The notes: generated from the letters alone by a model not told the origin. A stretch of 64,000 nucleotides of DNA from Cryptomeria japonica (GCF_030272615.1 NC_081413.1:558905945-558969944), one strand, 5' to 3'; shown: positions 50,281 through 63,714, counted from the stretch's first letter. Made by a program: numbers and translations.

Positions 50281-53200
50281 AGGTTACATCATGGAATGTT
50301 AGGGGCCTGAATGCCCCTAACAAACAACGTTTATTTAAGCACTACCTAACAACTTTTGGCTCGAAGGTTGTAATGATACAAGAAACTAAGCTTAGAGAAA
50401 AGGATTGGATCCAGTATTGTAATATACTAGGTATTTGGAAGGAAGTCTTCATAGATATAGATGGAGCTACAGGAGGTCTTGCCATCTTATGAGACCCTAA
50501 AATGGTAAGCTTTGAGGAAGTAATTAAGAAACCCCATTGGCAAGGTGGTAGGGTTAGAAACATCTACAACTCTCTAAGCTTTTTCCTCATTAATATTTAT
50601 GGTCTAATTAGCACTATAGGGAAAAGGGAAGTATGGGTTGAGATTGAATCCCATATGGATCAACATGTAGAAGAGTTTTATATTCTAGGGGGAGACTTTA
50701 ATGTAATTTTGGAGTTGTTGGAGAAAGAGGGGGGCATTCAAGTAGAATCTACAACTCAGAGAGAATTCAAAAGTTGGGTTAGGAATAATAATTTGTTAGA
50801 CATTCGAATGGATAATGGCACGTTCACTTGGAATAATAGGAGGCTAGGTGGTAATTATATTGTAGAGAAGTTAGAAAGGTTTTTCTTCAAAGGGGATCTA
50901 GCTAAATTTAGTAACTCGATGAGTTCTTCTATTCTTACCTCAGTTGGTTCAGATCATTTTCCAGTTGCTCTTAGTATAGACGAGGACATGAGACCCAGAA
51001 AATGCCCTTTTAAATTTGAAAGGATGTGGTTCCAAGACAAAAATTTCCTCAACCTAGTTGAAACCTGGTGCAAGGAGATTTAGGTTTATAGCTCCAAAAT
51101 ATTTTGTTTTATTACTAAATTGAAAAATGTAAAACACAAAATTATGCAGTGGAATAAGGAACATTTCAAAGATATATTCAAAGAGAAGGATCACATTGAA
51201 GTAGAGATTGATGGTTGGAATGAGAGTGTTATTACAGAGGGTATGAATTATGAGAAATTTGTAAAAGAAAAAGAGTTGCTTCATAAGTATGAGGACGTTT
51301 TGTCCAACGAAGAGATATTTTGGAAACAGAAGTTGAGAGAAAATTGGCTAAGTGAAGGTGATAATAACACTAGATTTTTTCATAACAGTATGAAACAGAG
51401 AAGAAGAATAAATAGAATTCTTCGAATAAAAGATGCTAAGGGTGTTTTCTTAGAAGATCTTATAAAAATAGGTCAGGAAATAGTGTTTTCCTTTAGGAAT
51501 ATACTAAACAATCGGGATAGCACGAATCTCCATTCGCAACAATATTTGCTTTCAAACGTGCCCAAGATGATCATTGAGGAAGAAAATAGGATGCTCACAA
51601 GTAAATTCTCTTTAAAGGAAATTCACCTGCCAGTAAGACAACTTCACCCTGAGAAGGCACTAGGGCCTGATGGCTTTCCTGCAAGCTTTTTTCAAGTATG
51701 TTGGCCCTTTTTAGGAGTTGAAATGTGGGAATCTATAGAAAGCATGAGAAACTCTGGTAGAATCCTAAAGGAAATTAACAACGCTTTCATAACATTAATA
51801 CCAAAAAATGATAAAGCAGAGGAGGTGGATGATTTTAGACCAATCTCGCTTTGCAATACACTGTACAAGGTGTTATCCAAAGCTTTAGCAAATAAGGTCA
51901 AGAGAGTTTTACCCTCTATCATTTTAGAAGAACAAACAAGCTTTATGCCAAGAAGATCAATCCTAGGTGGATTAATTATAGAACAAGAAGTCTTTTACTA
52001 AGTGCAAAAGAATTTAGAGCCTAGTGTGCTGGTTAAATTAGATATTAAGAAAGCTTATGATAAAGTGGATTGGCAGTTTTTATGTAAATGTATAAAAGCT
52101 TTTGGATTTGCCAAACAACTCATTAATCTAATTTTCAATTGCATATATATCCCTAACTTATCAATACTAATAAATGGTTCCCCAGAGGGGTTCTTTGATA
52201 TTTCAAGGGGTTTGAGACAAGGGGATCCCATGTCCCCCTTTCTGTTTATCATCATGGCAAAAGCGTTTGGTAGGGCAGTAAGCAAAGCACACTCTATAGG
52301 TAACATTAAGGGAGTTAAAGTATCGAAAGGGGTTGCAAACATTACTCATTAGCAATTTGTAGATGACACAATGCTCTTTGGAGCTAGTCAAAAGTCAAAA
52401 GCAAAAGCATTCAGGTTAATTTTAAATAAATATGCTAAGGCTTCAAGGCAGGTAGTCAATACAAGTAATTAAGAAATTTCTTTTATGAACACTAGTGCTA
52501 GGGAGGAGATAGCAATCTGTTAAACACTAGGCTTTAAGAAGGGGAGATCCCTTGCAAGTATCTAGGTTTACCCTTAGACAAAGGTATTAGAACTAGCAAG
52601 CTATGGGTCTTGCCAAAATTAGAACAAAAGATGGATTCCTGGAAAGGGAAATGGTTATCCAATGTAGGTAGAGCTACAATGCTTAAATCGGTTCTTCCAG
52701 TCATCCCCACGTAGCAAATGTCACGCATACTCTTATCATAGGGTGCCAAAGACAAGATGAATACAAAAATGATAATGTTTTATTAGCAAGGATCATCAGA
52801 TGATAGGAAATTACCTATAATTAAATGGGGAAATATTTGAAGGCCTAAGGAAGTAGGAGGTATTGGGTTGAAGAACCTAAGTTGGCAGAATAAAGCTTTA
52901 GGAGCCAAATTAATATGAAAAATCTATAAAGAACCTGAAATAAAGTGGGTGAAAATTCTGCGCAAGAAATATTTGATTGGGTTAGACCCAAGTAATATTT
53001 TTAGAACACCCAACCCTCCCAGGGGATCTAGGGTTTGGAATTTCATCTTAGAAAATAGGACTTTGATTTTAGATAATTTAACTTGGGATATAGCATATGG
53101 GAAGAAGGTTCTCTTATGGAGTGAAGCTTGGAATGGGTTCACAACATGAGATCATGCTCCTTTGAATCCCATAATCAAGGAAGTTTTGAGGAATCTGTGG

Positions 53201-54476
53201 GGGGATTACCTATACAATTATATTGAATTTCCTAATGGGGATCTAGTCTTAGGGTGGAAATGGAAGTCCCTGGATCACACGCCTTTAACTGAGGTAAATA
53301 GGAAGGAATTCATAGGCATATTAGCGGAAAGACATATTTCTTCTAAGAAGTGTAAAGACAAATTAATATGGATAGGCTCCAATTCAGGAGATTACAAAGT
53401 TAAAGATGAGTACTTAGAGAAGATTAAATCTCAACAATGGGAAAAGATAGTCATCCCCATCCAACTATGTTGGGATAAAGTTTGCTTGCCTAAAGTAGGA
53501 ATGTTTATGTGGGCTACATTGCAAAAAAGAATCTTGACTGCATAATGGTTTAGGAAAATTGGTTTTGAAGGGCCTTCTATTTGCGTTCTTTGTGAAGCAA
53601 ATGAAGAGATAGTGGATCATCTTTTAATGAATTGTCCTTACACATCAGAATGTTGGGTTTGGCTGTGTAGAAAGTTAGGTTAGAAGACAACACTGCCTAA
53701 TGAATTAATGAGTAATATGAAAAGTTGGTTGGTGATATGTAAGAATAGTTTATATGGTGTGATTTGGAAATTAGCTCCCTCCATCTTAGTTTGGGAAGTA
53801 TGGAAAGAAAGAAATAGAAGGATTTTCCAAGGTAAAAAAAATACAAACATACAACCTGTGCAACAATGTAGAAGCAACAATAGTTGAGACCACAAGCAAT
53901 AGAATTAGGAGAGGCAATCTTAAAGATTTTATATTTTCTACTTGGGATAGCTTTGTTAGAAGAGAATGGTTTGGTCTTATTATACCTCCACAGTATGGAA
54001 AAGTGGGTAGTGAGAGTAAACTAAAGAGAGAACTTTGTAAATAGTAAAAACCAGATTATGGTTGGTTTAAACTTAACTTCAATGGAGCTTCTAGAGGAAA
54101 CCTGAGATTAACCAGTATTGGTTACATCATTCACCATTGGGATGGATCCATACGTGCTAAACTTGCTAGGCCAATTGGCAAGGTTACTAACAATATAGCA
54201 GAAATGGATGCGCTCATAGAAGGCTTACTATTTAGTATGGACTTGAATATTAAGAAACTGGCAATAGAAGGGGATTCTCAAATTATCATAAATGCTTTGA
54301 GAACTAAAAATACTCCTAATTGGAAGTCGAATTCGAGAATAGCTAGAGCTACTCAACTTCTTAATTTCTTTGAAGCTATCACTATAAATCATATACATAG
54401 AGAGGGGAATATTGAGGCTGACAAGCTGGCGAATTTGGGAGTGGATGGATCTTTCCTAGAGAGGATAGGTGGTTAG
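50277..54476 (+). pseudogene. L1 ORF2 relic: endonuclease, reverse transcriptase, zf-RVT, RNase H
   Basis: From 50277 to 52470 one frame is kept, broken only by five stops (50490, 51081, 51999, 52350, 52470). Endonuclease: TSWNVRGLNAPNKQR, IQETKL, GGDFNV, SDHFPVAL. RT: KALGPDGFPASFF, motif A VKLDIKKAYDKVDW, motif B RGLRQGDPMSPFLF, motif C FVDD. A shift near 52500 leads to IPCKYLGLPLDKG and the zinc-knuckle region CVLCEANEEIVDHLLMNCPY. A shift at the A8 run near 53837 restores the first frame for RNase H (54050-54476: LNFNGASRGN, NIAEMDAL, EGDSQ, IEADKLAN), whose first Asp is now Asn. Stops such as TGG to TGA or TAG suggest cytosine deamination. Confidence 0.9.
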
Positions 54477-54883
54477 TAGGTAAATAATGAAAGCCCTTAA
54501 TTTTGGAGGGGATCACTTAAATTCTTGTGAGCCTTAGGTTTTAATCTGATGGTCCCTCTTAAATATGTTAAGGGTCACTTAATTAGTGATGTTTACTTAG
54601 TTAGTATCTTGAGTTTATTATAGAAGGAACTCAATGAAGTTTTAAAAGTTTTGCTTAATCTTATACCAATGATTACGATTAGTGGGCTTAAGGAAGTTTT
54701 GGGATATATGACGTAATTAGCCTACGGGTGTAGGATAGTCTCGGAAATTACTTCATAATTTTGAGGATTTCACATGCACCATGTCACGCGATTTAACACC
54801 TACAACAAGTTTTAATAGTCACCTCAACAATAGTATGTATTTTTATTTCTAAAAGAGCTCGATGAGGGTTTGTATAGGGGTGC

Positions 54884-55616
54884 ATGGTGAATATGGAGTT
54901 GAACCTTAGACTGATTTCTGCCTCAGACTCTAGACTCGTAGATTTTAGGGGTGAGGTAAAAATGGAGAGATGGAGTAGGGTGTTACTTGAGTTGGATGAC
55001 TTGTCCTGCAAAGCAGTTAGGAAGATTTTGGGAGATGAATTTATCAACGACGAGTTCCGTTACAAAGTGAATTGTGATATTTTGGCCATATTTGTGGCAA
55101 TTTTTCTTATGGTTGGCATCAAGAAGTAGGAGGTAATTCGATTAAGCAAATACATTTTCAAAGAGGAGTTTTTAGGCAACTTGGAACTTGTTGTGGGTGG
55201 TGTGGATGAATATATGAGAATTCCCTTTATAGAGGACTACGAAGTAGAAGCAGGCTCAGGGGGGGAGCATAAATTTTCATATAGTAAAGTAGCCACTATT
55301 GGTAGTAAGGGACAAAGTTGTCTTCAAAAAAATAAGGGCAAATATTCAAAGGAATGCAAACTTCCTTCTCAAATGGCTACATGTGAAGAAGGCTCCAGAA
55401 AATAGAAATTGGTGGGTTAATTATCTTAGGATTGAAGGATTTGAAACTCCAAAATCCTTTTCAAATGTGGCAATGGAGAAGGTGCAAGTTTTGTCGTCAG
55501 TGATAATTAGGGCAGCGAAGGGTAAGGGACAAACAAAGAAGGCTCATGGAGGTATGTCAGATGACACATATATGGCAGAGACCATAGCAGGTCCTTCAGC
55601 ACCTAGGTCAGGGGCC
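54884..55616 (+). pseudogene. Unassigned ORF downstream of the L1 RNase H
   Basis: A protein-like frame of about 240 codons starts at ATG 54884 (MVNMELNLRLISASDSRL). It has one in-frame TAG at 55127 and continues ELVVGGVDEYMRIPFIEDYE. Near 55300-55400 it shifts to a second frame, giving KKAPENRNWWVNYLRIEGFE and a Lys/Ala-rich tail. Composition is that of a soluble, charged protein. I recognise no domain. It lies 400 bp after RNase H on the same strand, so it could be extra 3' coding sequence of this L1 or an older unrelated insertion. Confidence 0.4.
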
Positions 55617-55639
55617 TAAAGATTGCAATCTCATCGACC

Positions 55640-56610
55640 TCGGAGCTCTAAAGCAGTGAAATTGAGGCTTCTTGGTTAGATAAGCCCCTTGGGCAATTTT
55701 GGTTATGCTTCTTTTTGTTTTATAATTCTAGACTATCTATGGTGCTTTCAGACGAGGTTCCTTGCAGACTAGTAGGCTCTATATAGCAATATAGACTATA
55801 TCATTTTATATGCTTTTACTTTTGGATGATAACTGATTGTTCTCGACTTTTTTTTCTTGACTATGAAGACTACATAGTAATGGTTAATTTCGGATAGTGA
55901 TTTGAACCTAGATTTTGATATAATACAATTTGGTACTTATGGAAATGAATTATGGTTTTTGAGGAACGTCTCTTCTAGGTTTTCTAAGTTTATTATTTTG
56001 GTATTTAGCTCATATTGATGGATTTAGGATCATACAGGAGGTGGATGGTTGAATTCATACTTTTGCAGGCCCTTGTACTTAGCAAGATTATTTTCTTTAG
56101 GATTTCCTTATTCCTTATTTCTTAAAATGGTATCCTATATAGCTTTATATGGAAACAAAGGAGTAAAGGGTGGGGGCTAGTATAGATTGAGCTGGTATAA
56201 TAGTTTGAGAAATGTTCGGTAGATCTCGGGCTCATTTTGGTATAATTTTCCAATTTGAAGTAGATCATTCTATCCAAAAGGATTGTTTACCCTACGATTA
56301 ATACATTGAGGTTACTATGGTTGAAAATAATACAACGATTATGCTATGGTAAGTTAGTGATTTCTCTGATATTTGCTTCTTTAAGGAAGATCGTGGGATG
56401 CGAAGTGGTTTTCCTTACCTCTTTTAAGATGGATTAAGGTTTTAGCAGTAAAAGTTTAGAAAGTACACTTCGTTAGCAGGATGTGTATTAATTTTCCAAG
56501 TAAGTGTTGCTTATTGTTGGATTTTGGTATTTGAAATTTCTAAAGGTAGTTTATATAATCAGTAGTAATAAGTTCATCTGATACGCTGTTTTTTAACTTT
56601 AGGGTTAGTG
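55640..56610 (+). other. No gene recognised; possible L1 3' untranslated region
   Basis: AT-rich sequence without open frames or repeats I can name lies between the unassigned ORF and the microsatellite. It may be the 3' part of the plus-strand L1. Confidence 0.3.
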
Positions 56611-56624
56611 GTTGCATAATTTTG

Positions 56625-56821
56625 AGTCTTATACATATATAATGATATATATGTACACACACACACACATTTATCTATATATGTCTATATATCTATATAT
56701 ACACACACATATACATACACATATATATAGATACATGTGTGTATATATATACATATACATATACATATACACATACATATACACATATACATAGATAGAT
56801 ACGCACATATGTATGTATACA

Positions 56822-56879
<58 letters not shown>

Positions 56880-57187
56880 TGTACATACACACACACATAT
56901 ACATGTATATACATATGTATACATACATACATACATATACATATATACAAGTATATACACATGTATGTATACATACATGTGTATATACATGTATGCACAT
57001 ATATATATACATGTATACATGTATATGTATATGTATATATATGTATGTATATACATATATATGTATACGTATATGTATATATACATGTATATGTATATAT
57101 GTATATACATGTATATGTGTATATATATGTATATACATCTATATGTATATGTATATGTATGTGTATGTATGTATGTATGCATGTAAA
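56625..57187. repeat. TA/CA/TACA microsatellite of about 560 bp
   Basis: The block is built from TA, CA, TACA and TATG units, switching strand sense several times. All long frames inside it (up to 264 codons, Tyr/Ile/His/Met-rich) are products of the simple sequence. It separates two L1 relics whose 3' ends face each other. Confidence 0.95.
56818..56883. repeat. 66-bp perfect palindrome in the microsatellite
   Basis: A run of TACA units meets a run of TATG units at CATATG. This gives two 33-bp arms with no spacer, able to form a cruciform or hairpin. Confidence 0.9.
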
Positions 57188-57189
57188 TA

Positions 57190-57479
57190 CCCTCCCTAAG
57201 AATTTTATTAGTATCAACCTTGTTGTGAGTAACTCCTCCACATGAAAAGCATTTGCAATCAAGCCATAGTATGATGTAGGAATCTATTGTAGCTTCTTGC
57301 AGCCTAGGAACCACCATTCTCCTTACTGCTCTCACAATGGCATCAAAATTCCAAGTGGTTCGCACTATGGTATAGACGAATTGCTCCAAAAGAGCTCTAT
57401 TATGTGTGTGTTCCGTAGATAACAACTTTCCCCCAATAATCTTCTTGATCACCTCCTCTTCAGCGTCGTCATCCTGCAC
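57190..57479 (-). other. Unassigned coding-like stretch next to the microsatellite
   Basis: The minus frame from 57479 reads MQDDDAEEEVIKKIIGGKLL, then NRALLEQFVYTIVR, FDAIVRAVRRMVVPRLQEA and CKCFSCGGVTHNKVDTNK before running into simple sequence. Composition is protein-like and there is a CxxC pair. It follows the minus-strand L1 relic, so it may be part of that element. No family is recognised. Confidence 0.35.
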
Positions 57480-57489
57480 AAAAATTGCC

Positions 57490-60400
57490 TTAAGCTACTT
57501 TGCTACAAAGCCTTGATCACAGTCACAACCACATTGGGGGTTCGATATGAATTGTGTTGAGCCCGAAAACCACTCCATTTTCTTTCTTCTACTTTGCAAA
57601 CGGTTTATTGAGTTCTATATAAATATTCACAAGCATGGATAAACATAGGGGCATCAAATCCATACCACATAGATTGTTATCCCATCTTAGAGATCTCCAA
57701 ATCCTACTTTGTAGGAAATAGATCTACAATGAATCTTCCACCTACCATTTGTCCCAATACACTCATACTTGTTGGATAAAAATCTCTCACGAGTTTGATT
57801 CGACGACAACTGAGGGCAAACCCTCCCAACTCGCAACCATGTTCAAAATGATTACCAGATCCTCCTATTCTATGGCACAGTTTGAGAGGAAGTTTACATC
57901 CTTGTTAGCCTCTCGATACATGTCGGCTAAAAAGGGCAAAAACGATTATTAAGTTTTTATTAAAAAACTACAAAAACCATACTATGTATCTAATCAATAA
58001 GTTCTTCAAATAATCTCCACAGAAGCTTGGTCCCTAGAGCCTTTTTTTGTAGAATCATCTCTCTTATCGTGATGCCTCTCGCTTCCTTATCCTTTTTTTC
58101 TAGTATCCTAAACAATTAATGGAATTCGATGTTGATTGTTTGCTCTATCCCACAACTCTTTTTTTTTTTGAAGTTTAGTCATTTCTTTGACCGACCCCTT
58201 GTTTAACTCCAAAGTCGATAGTAAGTAGATTGGTACCGCTGCAAGCATGGACTTGATCATTGTGATCTTCTTGGAAAAGGTAAACCATCTCCCCTTCCAT
58301 AGCTCAATTTTCTTAGTTTTTCTATCGTTTCCATCCAGAGCTTGTTTTTAACAACTCCACTAAAGAAGGGGATCCCCAAATATGTAAACAAGATCTTTCC
58401 AACTCCAATGCTCCTTTGCACCTATTGCCCAGTGTTGAAAAAGAAAATATTGGATTTGTCCCTTTTCACAATCTGCCTTGAGATAAAAAAAATTCTTCCA
58501 AAATCTTCTTAATTCCGGTTGGTTTTATGATAGCTGATTGTCCATACAAAAGTGTGTCATCGATAAATAATTAATGGGAGAAGGAAGCCATTGATGGAAT
58601 AGATTGAATACCTTGTCATCCCTCATTTATTGCTTCTTTGATTTTGCGGCTAAAAGAATCGACCAAAGATTGAACAAATAGGGAGATAGAAGATCCCCCT
58701 GTCTAAGCCCCCTAACACCTTGGAAGAAGCCACATGGCGCTCCATTCACCAAAATTGAATATCGAAGAGTGGAGATACACCCCCATATATAATCAAGCTA
58801 TTTATTACAAAAACCAAACTTTTTCATAATTAACATAAAAAATCTCCACTGAACATGATCATATGCTTTATGAATGTCAAGTTTTAGAATCACATCTTTG
58901 AGATTATCTTTTCTAATTGAATGCAACAGTTCGTGAGCAATAATGACTTCATCAACAATGTTCCTATTTGGAACAAACTCGCTTTTTTCTACCGAGATCA
59001 ATTTTGGAAGCAAGATCTTCAACTTGTTTGTCATAACTTTAGAGATAATCTTATATATGGTATTACATAATGATATGGGGCAAAAATCAACAAAAGTAGT
59101 AATATCCTATTTTTTCAAATCAAATAAATGTTTGTGTTATTCAATTCCTTCAATATAACTCCCTCACACCTAGATTCTTCTACCACACCAAGAATGTCTG
59201 GAGCCATAAAATCCCAGCACTTTTGAAATACTAGGGCCATGAACCCATTTGGTCTTGGTGCTTTGTCTAGTCCCAATTGAAAAGTAGTTGCTTTCACCTC
59301 CTCAAGGAAGATGGGTGCAATTAAAAAATTATTGTCACCAAATGTAGAATTTTATTGATGAAACTACAGTCATTCACTCACAACAACCTTCACATCTCAA
59401 AAGGTCATTGAAAAATTTAATCCCCTCATTTTCAATTGTTGTATTTTCAAGCAAGATGCATCCGTCCATGCTTTGAATTTGGGATATTTTGCTCCAATTC
59501 TCCCTAGCTTTTGTGAATTATGGAAAAATTTTGTATTGCAATCTCCTTCCTTAAGCCAAACATCCCTGGATTTTAATCACCAACAACATTCTTCTCTGGC
59601 CAAGATATGATCATATTCTTTGATAATTTCCTTCTCCTTCAAAACTTTTGTCTCAGACATCCCTTTTTGTATGACAAGTTCATTGAGGGATTCCATCTCT
59701 TCTTCAATCCTCACTTTTTCTTCAAAAATATTCTTAAAAGTAGACTTATTTCACTCTCTAGATGAAAATACAAACATTTTTCGTACAAGTGAATTGATTG
59801 ATTTATGTCCACCACTCCATAATTTCCACCAATTCAGGCCATGTCAACCACATGCTTTCAAACTTAAACTATGATTTGATTGGAAGATAATCTTCAATCA
59901 AGTTTAGTTCGAGTGAGAAATGATCAGAAACGGGACATGGTTTAATCAAGGCACTTGTATGAACATCAAAGTTGTTCCAATTATCTGACAAAATAAACCA
60001 ATCTAGACACTACGCAATATTAGAATGACCCTTCTACCTATTTGTCCACATAAATTTTCCATTCACAAGGACAATATTCACTAGTCCATTAATTTTCACA
60101 AAATTAGATTGAACTTGTCCCATTCTTTGAAGACCTCGGGCTGTTTATCATCAACATCCAAAATCACATTAAAATTCCCTCCTAAAATAATTTTCATCAT
60201 GTTTTTGCATATGATTTTGGATACGTCGCCATAATTCAAGCTTCTCCCCTATTTTAGTTGGACCATAAACATTGTACAAAAAAAATTGTAAATTCAAGAC
60301 ATAACTTTTTACCAAGACTTTCATCCAATTTGATTAAGATCTAAAATCTGAATTGACACTTTGTTCATCTTCCCCATTATAAAAAGACCACTTGATTCTC

Positions 60401-61700
60401 CATTGGCATCATTTGCAAACCCAAATCACCCTACACATTGTTTAACAAACGGTTCCATCTCATTTTTGTTTGTTTTGGTTTCCTGCAACAAGATAATGTC
60501 AATTATCATGTTAATAATTTGGCACTTAATCATGCACCTTCTATTAGGGGGACAAATGCCTCTAACATTCCAAGTGAGTACTTTCATTTCCCCCCAAGGG
60601 AGGGACCTCCTCCCTTTGACCTTGTCATATAAGTTTTGATAGAGGCTTGATCAGGAAGCATGCCATCTTTTGTTCTTTTCTTGTTATTTGTCTTCCTTCC
60701 AGTTTTTGCTCTCATAATTAGAGTTTTCTGGGATGCAACCACTAATTGACTAATCATTCTACTTTCTATTACATCCAATTCATCTTCTGACTATGCTTGG
60801 GTTAGGAATTGATTGTTAATTTCTCCCAAATCTACTGCAATCCCTAGATATTTCCACTCCAAGATCACCTCCTGTCCATGGAAATCAACAAAATCAAATT
60901 ATTTCTCCTTTCCCTGGTCTACACTACTTGACCCCCTGTTTCTAAACCAGGGGGAACTAGAGGAGGGACCTTTATCTCCTTCGTTGCTTTGTATTTTGAT
61001 GCTTTGTCTTTCGATGCTTTGTCTCCACCAATTGACTAGTCGAGGCATGATTCTGATTGGGCTTCTTTTGCCATTCTTTCCTTGTTGGAACCTTACAAGT
61101 CTCTTCATTATGGTTTCTCCTTCTACATCTCAACTATAAAAACTTCTCTTCTTCAATATCTATATTTGGCTCCCATGTCCTTGCAAAAGTCAATAATTGA
61201 ATAAAGTGAGGGGGTTTTTGAATATTCAAAATTTGTATTCTGACATAAATGATATTATCATCATCACCCATTCCAATCTCCAAAGTTTGTCCTAGAGCAT
61301 TACCAATCTGCCAAATAGAATCTTGACTTCAAAATTCAAACAATATGTTGTACAATCAAAGCCATTACAACTTTTCCCCAAGACAAGTAATTGTTGGGTC
61401 AAATTTAGGTACCCATTTTTGTACACATACATAATGCTCCTCCATATACCAGGGTCCATTCTCCACAATCTCATTTCTGTTTTCCTCCTCAAATTCTACT
61501 ATGAAAAATTATTTTGCCATAACATACATTTCTGTTATTTTATCCCAGTTTCCCTTAATCCATCGTCCGATTTCTTTTTGACCTAGTTTCTTCCCCATAA
61601 TTCAGTCAATAACAACCAATTGTTCATATGTTGCAATGTCTTTGTTAACTATTTCAAACATTTTGATTTCACAGGGATTCGAATCTAAAATTTTATTGGG
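57490..61700 (-). pseudogene. L1 relic with ORF1 and ORF2 pieces
   Basis: On the minus strand: a DUF4283-like ORF1 piece near 61330-61150 (QIGNALGQTLEIGMGDDDN) and an ORF1 tail (61108-60590). Then endonuclease from 60590 (MKVLTWNVRGICPPNRR, LLQETK, LGGNFNVIL), RT (LGLDKAPRPNGFMALVFQKC near 59270, motif A LKLDIHKAYDHVQW near 58860, motif [15 protein letters not shown] near 58700, motif C MDDT near 58560), and a C-terminal stretch (YLSNKYECIGTNGRWKIH) down to about 57690. Stops are frequent and the endonuclease box GGDFN has become GGNFN, so it is older than the plus-strand L1. Confidence 0.85.
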
Positions 61701-61739
61701 GTTTTCCTATTTCCCCCTAAAAATCACAAGTTTTCTCCT

Positions 61740-62260
61740 CCATGTCATTATTATATCTTCTTATTTATCCCTCCCTCTCTCTATCTCTTAAATAAATATG
61801 AAATATAGATTTCTAAGAAACCTCATTTTTTTGTGCATATTTTCTATGTTTAGGTTGTACAAATATCTATAAAATATAATATGATATTACAGATCATAAT
61901 CGGTGCTTCAATAACTAAATTGATTAACATAAAGTTTCATGTATCAATTACTTTATTTATAGTGTTTTTTTTGCCAAAATATCTGTAATATTTGTTTTAC
62001 ATAAAAAAGGACTAAGATATAATTGATATGATATAATTGCTAATATCAAGTTAAACAAATCTAATTACAATAGTATACTTGCAAAGATAACTAGGGAAAT
62101 GAAAATAAAACAAAATAATTTTAAATTAAAATAAAATAACTATAATATTTTTTATTAACACACTTGTGACATTAGACTCCACCTTTGACGTCACTTATTT
62201 ACTCTCTCGCATAATTAATGTATTGATATTGGTATTTATTCTAAAAAAATGACTATACTA
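61740..62260. other. AT-rich spacer, no gene seen
   Basis: Very AT-rich sequence between two minus-strand L1 relics. No open frame, repeat or RNA gene was recognised. Confidence 0.5.
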
Positions 62261-62271
62261 ATTAGTACTAA

Positions 62272-63700
62272 TCTTTTTTTAATCAAAGAGATAAAAAATT
62301 ATACATACCAAGAGAAAACCAACACAAAAAAGAGGTACCACCTAGACTCAACAGGTATCCATAAATCCATCCAACAACAATCACCAAAATAGAGAAAGGG
62401 AAATCCCAAAACTCTGAAAAATCTAGCTCATTAGCCAAGTAAATCCTCGTCAACCAACCTCTATATCCATTGAGAGTTCTCTAGAGGAAGGTGCTCCCAA
62501 TCCCCAATATTCCAATCAATGCCCTAATTGGAAGCCCATTTGGGCAAACAATCCACAACCTCATTCCACTCTCTCAGGTTGTGGAAAAAAGCAACAAGAT
62601 CCAAAGATCTCCCCAACCTAATAATCTATTAGACCATTGAAGTTAGTTACCAATGAACACCTTCAAAATTTTGATTATTCAATACATTGATCAAAATCTA
62701 AGAGTCTAACTCACAAATAATCTTATTCCAACCCAAAGAGCACCCTCTTTTGACAACATAAAGGAGAGCAAGAGCATCCATCATATTGTGGGTATGCTTA
62801 CCTTTGTAGATGGAGAAGAGAAACTACATAGTGCTTGCACTAGCTCTTCAAACTCCAACAATTCCAACATGAGCAAAGATTACTACGAGAAGAACCATCA
62901 AAGTTAATCTTAAAAATACCTTCAAAGGTAGGGACCACTTCCCATCTCTTTGGGTTTTCTTATTGAGATAACTTCTATGTTAACTTGAAGGAATCCAAGA
63001 GTCTTCTTACCCAACCCTATATCCATCATCATCTCAACTTCTCTAGGCTCTAAGGGAATGAACACCTCACACCTGGCATGAATAGTTTCTTGAATCATAC
63101 CTAAGATCTTTAACCAAAGTTATTGAGTACCCAAACTCCTACCTTGAAAGATTCTTTAGTTTCTCTTCAACCAAATTTGTCAGATGATGCAAGAAGAGCC
63201 AATAGCCCAAGCCACCCACAAAAAGACTATTTTATCTAGAGGTTGCGTCAGACTGCTCTATAAGTCAATAAGAGAAGAATCATGATGACAAGTTTGTTTC
63301 TAAACTCCCCACCAAAAGTTCCAAATAACTCTAGACTACAAGCACTTAAGAAATATTTGTGAGGAACATCCTCGTTGTTGCCAAAAAGGAAACATTTTGA
63401 CTACCCCAAAAAACCATGTTTTTGGAGATAGTCCCAAGTAAGGCATTTATTACAAGTGGATAACCACAAAAAAAATAAAAAAAATAGGCCAAGCAAGATA
63501 GTTCCACACTTTCTTCCATCAAGGGACCTCAACTCCCTCATACTTCTATTGATCCAATTCTTGATATCTTAATCGCATAAATAAACACCTCTTGGATTAG
63601 GACTCCAAGTCAGATTATCGCTGCTCCTCGAAGAGCTACAAACTATTCTAGCTAAGATGTAGGGTAATTCCTCACAATCTACAGTTGAACCCCCTCGTGG
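62272..63700 (-). pseudogene. 5'-truncated L1 relic (zf-RVT and RNase H end)
   Basis: Read leftward from 63700: WSPNPRGVYLC, then NRSMRELRSLDGRKCG, FFFFFCGYPLVINALLGTIS and, after stops, an RNase H-like end near 62590 with LREWNEVVDCLPKWASN. It closes at about 62272 in a run of seven A on the minus strand, like a LINE poly(A) tail. Endonuclease and RT are absent. Its right end meets a copia LTR. Confidence 0.75.
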
Positions 63701-63714
63701 CCACTTAGTGGGCT

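Noticed and set aside
56671..57479. Very long open frames on both strands (up to 264 codons)
   Set aside because: Apart from 57190-57479 they are translations of TA/CA/TACA simple sequence and occur in all frames, so they are not genes.
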